Assembly: GCA_937895975.1 (NCBI GenBank)
Contig: CALBLG010000180.1
Location: 1-10,529 of the forward strand
Origin: an uncultured Slackia sp.
Lineage (GTDB): Bacteria; Actinomycetota; Coriobacteriia; Coriobacteriales; Eggerthellaceae
DNA: 10,529 nucleotides
Direction of reading: 5' to 3'
Under the pieces are notes generated by a model that was given only the letters and a program-made list of their open reading frames with translations, had not been told where the DNA came from and searched no databases. Positions 6,951 through 10,529 of the stretch are shown here, piece by piece. Numbering within the stretch: the first letter of the stretch is position 1; the number at the start of each line of letters is the position of its first letter. The position numbers were made by a program, and so were the translations under genes.

Positions 6951-7676
6951 TTAATTCGCCTCCTTCACGCGGTATTTGTAGGTGCCGGCGGTAATCGCGG
7001 CTTCAATGGCCTGGTATTCGTCGGCGGTTATCGCTTCGAATTTGATGGAATCGCCCGCCGCATACAAAAAAGCAGGCGTGCGTTCAGCATCGTAGGGCCG
7101 AAGGGGGCTGCGGCCGATGATTTGCCAGCCGCCGGGGGAAGGCAGTGGATAGATGCCCGTCTGCGCGCCGCCGATGCCCACGGCGCCTGCCTCTATGCGC
7201 ACGCGCGGCACTTCCAAACGTGGGGTTTCCAACTTTGGGTCGAGGCCGCTTAAATAGGCGAAGCCGGGCAAAAAGCCCAGCATGGCGATGAGATAGGTCG
7301 GCTCGGTGTGGCGCTGGATTACCTCTTCGGATGACATATCGTGGAATTCGGCGACATGCTGTAGGTCGGGGCCGTATTCGCCGCCATAGCATACGGGAAT
7401 GACGATGGTCTTGCCGGCTGCAGCGCCCTGGGCGGAAAGGCCATCGAGATTGGCATGCACGGCTGAAACGAGCTCTTCGTACGAGATGATTTCAGGGTTG
7501 TAGGCCACCATCACGGCGCAAAATGTGGGCACGATGTCCTCGATGCCGGCGATGCCCGCCGCCTGGATGCGCGCGGCGGCATTGCGCACAAGCGCGCTTG
7601 CCTCGGGCGAGATGGCGTTGGCAACGACGATATTGATGGCGGAGTCTCCGCACACTGAAATTTGGTAAGGGCGCAT
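6951..7676 (-). CDS. pxpB: 5-oxoprolinase subunit B (allophanate hydrolase subunit 1/KipI family)
   Basis: Small AHS1-type subunit of PxpABC. 241 residues. Family blocks: LGFLPGFAYLSGLDP (133-147), RLEVPRVRIEAGAVGIGGAQ (153-172) and TGIYPLPSPGGWQIIGRSPL (173-192). The N-terminal half has the usual GDSAINIVV (10-18). The start at 7676 is chosen because GAGGGAG lies seven bases upstream and MRPYQISVCGDS matches the family. A frame from 7841 would add 55 residues without similarity and overrun the promoter region. First gene of the operon; the promoter should lie in 7690-7780, where a TATATA stretch and a dyad motif occur. Confidence 0.96.
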   Translation of the reverse strand: MRPYQISVCGDSAINIVVANAISPEASALVRNAAARIQAAGIAGIEDIVPTFCAVMVAYNPEIISYEELVSAVHANLDGLSAQGAAAGKTIVIPVCYGGEYGPDLQHVAEFHDMSSEEVIQRHTEPTYLIAMLGFLPGFAYLSGLDPKLETPRLEVPRVRIEAGAVGIGGAQTGIYPLPSPGGWQIIGRSPLRPYDAERTPAFLYAAGDSIKFEAITADEYQAIEAAITAGTYKYRVKEAN

Positions 7677-7751
7677 GGGCGCACTCCCTCTGGTGGTTCG
7701 TTTCGTTTGGCGAAAATGCGCGGTGTGGCAAGCCGCGGCGTTGTTTTGCTG

Positions 7752-7757
7752 TATATA
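7752..7757 (-). promoter_or_regulatory. Possible -10 element of the pxp operon
   Basis: TATATA on the minus strand, directly downstream of the dyad motif 7758-7775 and 76 bp upstream of the pxpB ATG. The hexamer 17 bp upstream (CGAGGC) is a poor -35, so if this is the promoter it may need an activator. Confidence 0.35.
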
Positions 7758-7775
7758 CTTTATCGCACGATAGTG
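7758..7775 (-). promoter_or_regulatory. Dyad motif upstream of pxpB, shared with the Nramp-like gene
   Basis: On the minus strand this reads CACTATCGTGCGATAAAG, with the perfect dyad TATCG-TG-CGATA. It matches 16 of 18 bases with the motif at 3773-3790 in the same orientation relative to its gene. It would fall between the possible -10 (7752-7757) and the -35 region. The binding protein is unknown. Confidence 0.5.
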
Positions 7776-7853
7776 CCTCGCAGGCGTACGGAATGCATTG
7801 TTTACACTCCCGCAACTGCGAACGGCATAACGAGGATGCATAGAAGGTCGGTC

Positions 7854-7928
7854 GCCCCATTGGCTTGGCTTGCATCAACGGGACAACGTTCCAGGCGTCC
7901 CTTATGATGTAAACCAAGCCAATGGGGC
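7854..7928. repeat. Hairpin element C (15-bp perfect ends, about 31-bp imperfect stem)
   Basis: GCCCCATTGGCTTGG (7854-7868) pairs perfectly with 7914-7928. The stem continues inward with a few mismatches (CATCA/TGATG, GGGAC/GTCCC) to a 12-base loop at 7885-7896. The rest of the gap between it and the pxpB motif (7776-7853) shows nothing recognisable. Confidence 0.82.
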
Positions 7929-7940
7929 TACGTTGACGTA
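7929..7940. promoter_or_regulatory. Short dyad between hairpins C and D
   Basis: TACGT-TG-ACGTA, a perfect 5-2-5 dyad that includes a TTGACG (7933-7938) which could be a plus-strand -35. No convincing -10 was found 16-18 bp further on. Confidence 0.25.
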
Positions 7941-7947
7941 ACTGCTA

Positions 7948-8067
7948 GTCGATTCTTTTCGGCCTCCGATTCCGATAGATTCCGCACGAGCCGAACAGCA
8001 CTTAATGTGCTGTTCGTGCGAGTCGGGACTTGACCGAAGCGGAAGCGGGGGGCCGAAAAGAATCGAC
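7948..8067. repeat. Hairpin element D (17-bp perfect ends) in front of the permease gene
   Basis: GTCGATTCTTTTCGGCC (7948-7964) pairs perfectly with 8051-8067. Inside, ACAGCAC/GTGCTGT around TTAAT, extended by GCACGA/TCGTGC with a 5-nt bulge, makes an apical hairpin. A partly complementary zone (GATTCCG, CGGAAGC) lies between. It ends only 28 bp before the ATG of the permease, so it is either in the 5' leader or contains the promoter. Confidence 0.83.
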
Positions 8068-8095
8068 GGCGTGAGATGATACAGAAAGGGCCAGG

Positions 8096-8809
8096 ATGTT
8101 CGGCCGCGCGGTATTTTTGGGAATCTTCTTCATCGCCTATACTATTCAGGCGATTACGGGCTTCGCTGGCAATATCATCGCGATGCCTGCGGGTATGTCG
8201 ACCGTCGGCATGACGGAAAGCGTCGCCATGTTGAATGCCACGGGCATGATCGGCTGCGGGCTTATTGCCATCCAAAATTGGAAAGACATCAATTGGCGCG
8301 AGCTGGCCATTATGCTTATCGGCATGACGCCGTTCATGTTCGTGGGCATTTGGCTCGACACCGTGTTGCCGCTCGACATTCTGTCGAAAATCTACGGCGC
8401 CGTTGTGGTTGTGGTGGGCGTGCGCGGGCTGGTGCTTAAAAAGCAGCGCTTCATGCCGAAATGGCTGCTAGCGGTGCTGCTGGTGCTCGCGGGCCTTATC
8501 CAAGGCATGTTCGTGTCGGGCGGCGCCATTCTGGCGATTTACGCGCTGCAGCGCCTGCAAGATAAAAACCAGTTCCGCGCCACGCTTTCGTGCATTTGGA
8601 TGGTTCTGAATTTCGTGTACGCGGCGCTGCAATTCACGCAAGGGCATTTCACGCCCGACTGCCTGATGATGGTGGCCATTGCCATTCCGCTGTTGCTGGT
8701 GGCCACGTGGCTGGGCAATAAGCTGCAAAAGCGCATCAGCCAAGCGACGTTCGTGAAAGTGACCTACGTGTTGCTGTCGGTCATCGGCGTGATTCTGATT
8801 CTGAAGTAA
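8096..8809 (+). CDS. TauE/SafE-family membrane permease
   Basis: 237-residue integral membrane protein, seven to eight predicted helices (hydrophobic spans near 5-30, 45-60, 69-88, 98-115, 121-140, 165-180, 189-206, 219-236). The N-terminal block IQAITGFAGNIIAMP (17-31) and the repeat-half block LAGLIQGMFVSGGAILAIYA (131-150) are the paired signatures of the TauE/SafE (DUF81) family, proposed exporters of sulfite, sulfoacetate and other small anions. The substrate here cannot be told. The length is near the low end of the family. The ATG has AAAGGG five bases upstream. It stands alone on the plus strand, with hairpin D immediately upstream, and converges on the regulator gene 45 bp downstream. 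No clear terminator lies in that gap. Confidence 0.88.
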   Translation: MFGRAVFLGIFFIAYTIQAITGFAGNIIAMPAGMSTVGMTESVAMLNATGMIGCGLIAIQNWKDINWRELAIMLIGMTPFMFVGIWLDTVLPLDILSKIYGAVVVVVGVRGLVLKKQRFMPKWLLAVLLVLAGLIQGMFVSGGAILAIYALQRLQDKNQFRATLSCIWMVLNFVYAALQFTQGHFTPDCLMMVAIAIPLLLVATWLGNKLQKRISQATFVKVTYVLLSVIGVILILK

Positions 8810-8854
8810 GCGCCGCGCGTTGAACGCGTTGAATGCCCAGAGCGTTTAACAGGC

Positions 8855-9826
8855 TCAATTCTTCCAGAACTGTTGCAGCAGCTCTTGGCGGGTTTTCGTG
8901 CCTGTTTTCTTGAAAATGTTGTGGGTGTGGCTTTTCACGGTGCCCAGCGCCAGGTGCATTTCGCTGGCGATGTTCTGGTTGTCTTTGCCGTCGATTATGG
9001 CGCGCAGCACGTCGCGCTCGCGGGCGGTGAGCGCGTATTTCTCGCAGAACAGCTTCAGGTTCGACGCCACGTAGCGCTCTTGGTCGCTGGCCTTAGGCTT
9101 GGGCGGCTCGTCGTGGCGCAGGCGGAACATCTCGAGTGTATGGCGCATGGTGAGCACGGCCAGGATGATTACCAGGATGTTTTCCGAGAAGTTGCGTTCT
9201 GAAATATAGATGGGCAGCATTGATTCCATCATTTCCTGCGAAGGCTGCCATACCAAAATGACGAGTGTGTTTTCGGCAACGATGCAGCACACCAGTATGG
9301 CAGCGACGACGATCACAGTTTTCTGATGCTTCACGAGCGCATGCGTGCCCATCGAAGTCTTCTTCGACTTTGCGAGCCATCCAAGATAGCCGAGACACCA
9401 TACAAGGAACAGCTCGCGCGTGGAATAGAACAGCCATTGCTTCAGCGGACTTTCGTCCATGAGGCATGCGATAAGGAAGTCGATGGCGACGAAAACCGCC
9501 CCAGGAATCATTTTCAATGCAAGGTTCTCGCGCCCCATGTATGTGCAAATGGCAAGCCACAGCGATTCTAGAATGCCGCCGGCGATGAGCGCTTTGAGGT
9601 AGGGGTCTTGGATGTCGTAGAGCCCCTCAATCGTGATGGCCGACCCGTGGTTGAGATACTCGGTTTGGAAGATGAACGACAGGTCGAAGAAATACAGGAA
9701 GAATGCCGCCGCGACATACATGTAAAGGCGGTTGCGTGTGATGGCGTATGAGCCGGCCGCCGCCGCCGATGCTACCGCGCAGATAAACATGACGATGATC
9801 GTGTAGGAAGAAAAAGCCGCTTCCAA
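8855..9826 (-). CDS. Membrane-anchored LuxR-family transcriptional regulator
   Basis: 323 residues. The N-terminal 230 residues hold about seven hydrophobic helices (near 8-28, 35-55, 78-97, 106-123, 132-152, 170-192, 214-228). A charged linker (236-262) leads to a LuxR/NarL-type HTH: ALTARERDVLRAIIDG (265-280), then QNIASEMHLALGTVKSHTHN (284-303) and IFKKTGTKTRQELLQQF (304-320). The domain order suggests a membrane sensor that acts directly on DNA; such proteins are abundant in Eggerthellaceae. No phospho-acceptor receiver domain is present. Start TTG at 9826: AGAGGG lies six bases upstream and an in-frame stop lies 18 bases upstream. The next ATG (codon 13) would cut into the first helix. 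Divergent to the carbamoyltransferase gene, hence a candidate regulator of it, but the permease is equally close on the other side. Ligand unknown. Confidence 0.9.
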   Translation of the reverse strand: MEAAFSSYTIIVMFICAVASAAAAGSYAITRNRLYMYVAAAFFLYFFDLSFIFQTEYLNHGSAITIEGLYDIQDPYLKALIAGGILESLWLAICTYMGRENLALKMIPGAVFVAIDFLIACLMDESPLKQWLFYSTRELFLVWCLGYLGWLAKSKKTSMGTHALVKHQKTVIVVAAILVCCIVAENTLVILVWQPSQEMMESMLPIYISERNFSENILVIILAVLTMRHTLEMFRLRHDEPPKPKASDQERYVASNLKLFCEKYALTARERDVLRAIIDGKDNQNIASEMHLALGTVKSHTHNIFKKTGTKTRQELLQQFWKN

Positions 9827-9965
9827 GCCAGTCCCTCTTTCAAATCAAACCATGAACGGTATTTCTTATGGGTTTATCTTAATACCTCGTCGGTTGGTTA
9901 TGGAAGAAATTTTCCCCAGTGCAAGGTTGGGCGGGGTTTAATTGAGTTTATATGGTATTGGGAAA

Positions 9966-9975
9966 TGAATATTCA
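9966..9975. promoter_or_regulatory. 10-bp palindrome in the divergent promoter region
   Basis: TGAATATTCA is a perfect palindrome between the regulator gene and the carbamoyltransferase gene. It is AT-rich and could be an operator half or simply a promoter-region sequence. Confidence 0.25.
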
Positions 9976-9980
9976 GTTTT

Positions 9981-10014
9981 CTGCAAAATGCAGCTTTACC
10001 TGGGTAAATTGCAG
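9981..10014. promoter_or_regulatory. Nested dyads upstream of the carbamoyltransferase gene
   Basis: CTGCA-AAA-TGCAG (9981-9993) is followed by TTTACC-TG-GGTAAA (9995-10008, perfect 6-2-6 dyad) and then TTGCAG (10009-10014), which is complementary to CTGCAA at 9981-9986. A possible -10 (CTATAG, 10025-10030) lies just downstream. This is the best operator candidate in the 334-bp gap 9827-10160; the rest of that gap shows only an inverted GGTATT/AATACC pair near the regulator start and a weak TGCCC/GGGCA stem near 10120. Confidence 0.45.
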
Positions 10015-10160
10015 GTTTAACGTTCTATAGACCCGGCATGCAACCATCTGAACTCGCTTCTGTCTTCTAAACCCGTATGCGGCGCGCCATAGTTCAAGCT
10101 GTCAGCGGTGCCCGAAGGGAGTTGGGCATCGGAAAACAAACCCTCACCAAGGAGGAAAAC

Positions 10161-10529
10161 ATGGCAGTGAAGGATTACATCGATACTAACGACTTCACCA
10201 AAGAAGAGCTTCTCGACATGATCGAGCTCGCTCGCTCCATGAAGGCTATGAAGAAGGCTGGCCGTTATCCCTTGATTCTGAAGAACAAGACACTCGGCAT
10301 GATCTTCCAGCAGGTCTCTACTCGTACCCGCATCTCCTTTGAAACCGCTATGACCGACCTGGGCGGCCATGCCCAGTTCTACGGCCCGGGCACCATTCAG
10401 CTGGGCGGCCATGAGTCCATCGAAGACTCCGGCCGTGTTATGGGCAGCCTGGTCGATATCCTGATGGCCCGCGTCGACCGTCACAAGGACGTCGTGAACC
10501 TGGCCAAGTACGCCAAGTGCCCCGTCATC
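10161..10529 (+). CDS. ptcA: Putrescine carbamoyltransferase-like protein, 3'-truncated by window edge
   Basis: First 123 residues of a transcarbamylase; about 200 more should follow. The carbamoyl-phosphate motif STRTR (53-57) is intact. Resemblance is to putrescine carbamoyltransferase of the agmatine deiminase pathway rather than ornithine carbamoyltransferase: LKNKTLGMIFQQ (40-51), SFETAMTDLGGH (59-70), GPGTIQLGGHESIEDSGRV (75-93) and LVDILMARVDRH (97-108) follow the enterococcal enzyme almost block for block (from memory). The enzyme makes N-carbamoylputrescine from putrescine and carbamoyl phosphate; in catabolism it runs in reverse so that carbamate kinase can make ATP. The ATG has AAGGAGG with 4-nt spacing to it. 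The residues that decide substrate choice near the SMG loop lie outside the window, so ArgF remains possible. Confidence 0.85.
   Translation, partial: MAVKDYIDTNDFTKEELLDMIELARSMKAMKKAGRYPLILKNKTLGMIFQQVSTRTRISFETAMTDLGGHAQFYGPGTIQLGGHESIEDSGRVMGSLVDILMARVDRHKDVVNLAKYAKCPVI

Noticed and set aside
5829..7253. 474-codon open frame on the plus strand
   Set aside because: Antisense to pxpC and part of pxpB, both of which have clear family motifs. The translation is His/Arg/Ala-rich without recognisable domains.
7677..7841. Upstream start for pxpB (55 extra residues)
   Set aside because: The extension lacks family similarity and would cover the promoter-like region; GAGGGAG precedes the ATG at 7676.
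8810..8854. Terminator between the permease and the regulator gene
   Set aside because: Only weak overlapping pairs (CGCGTT/AACGCG, AACGC/GCGTT) without a T-run.

Overview
The window reads as chromosomal DNA of a GC-rich, probably anaerobic actinobacterium of the class Coriobacteriia (Eggerthellaceae-like: Eggerthella, Slackia and relatives). This placement is an inference. It rests on a LuxR-type regulator with an N-terminal multi-helix membrane domain, a SLC11/Nramp homologue of the Mg2+-transporter subtype that was characterised from Eggerthella lenta, pyruvate phosphate dikinase, and the base composition. There is no rRNA, tRNA, CRISPR array, transposase or phage gene.

Layout. 1-1860 (+) is the C-terminal two thirds of pyruvate phosphate dikinase, closed by a strong terminator. 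1925-2297 is non-coding and carries two long, mutually related hairpin elements (A and B) in opposite orientation. 2351-3664 (-) is an Nramp-related transporter whose metal-site residues are all replaced. 3665-4136 is non-coding: the transporter promoter region, a third long hairpin (E, 33-bp perfect arms) and the terminator of the next operon. 4137-7676 (-) is a four-gene operon, transcribed pxpB-pxpC-DUF1445-pxpA. It would convert D-glutamate to 5-oxoproline and hydrolyse 5-oxoproline with ATP to glutamate. A GC-rich palindromic repeat sits between its last two genes. 7677-8095 holds the operon promoter region and two more hairpins (C and D). 8096-8809 (+) is a TauE/SafE-type permease and 8855-9826 (-) the membrane-bound LuxR-family regulator. 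9827-10160 is a divergent promoter region rich in small dyads. From 10161 (+) there is the N-terminal 123 residues of a carbamoyltransferase that resembles putrescine carbamoyltransferase more than ArgF.

How the genes connect. Most of the genes belong to amino-acid fermentation or pyruvate/PEP metabolism (5-oxoproline and glutamate recovery, agmatine/putrescine catabolism with carbamoyl-phosphate formation, PEP-pyruvate interconversion) plus transport. The Nramp-like gene and the pxp operon share an 18-bp near-palindromic motif upstream (16/18 identical), which suggests common regulation. The most unusual feature is structural: five different long hairpins, 75-166 bp, fill the intergenic spaces. 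At least two of them (A and B) are divergent copies of one element whose fold is better conserved than its arm sequences.
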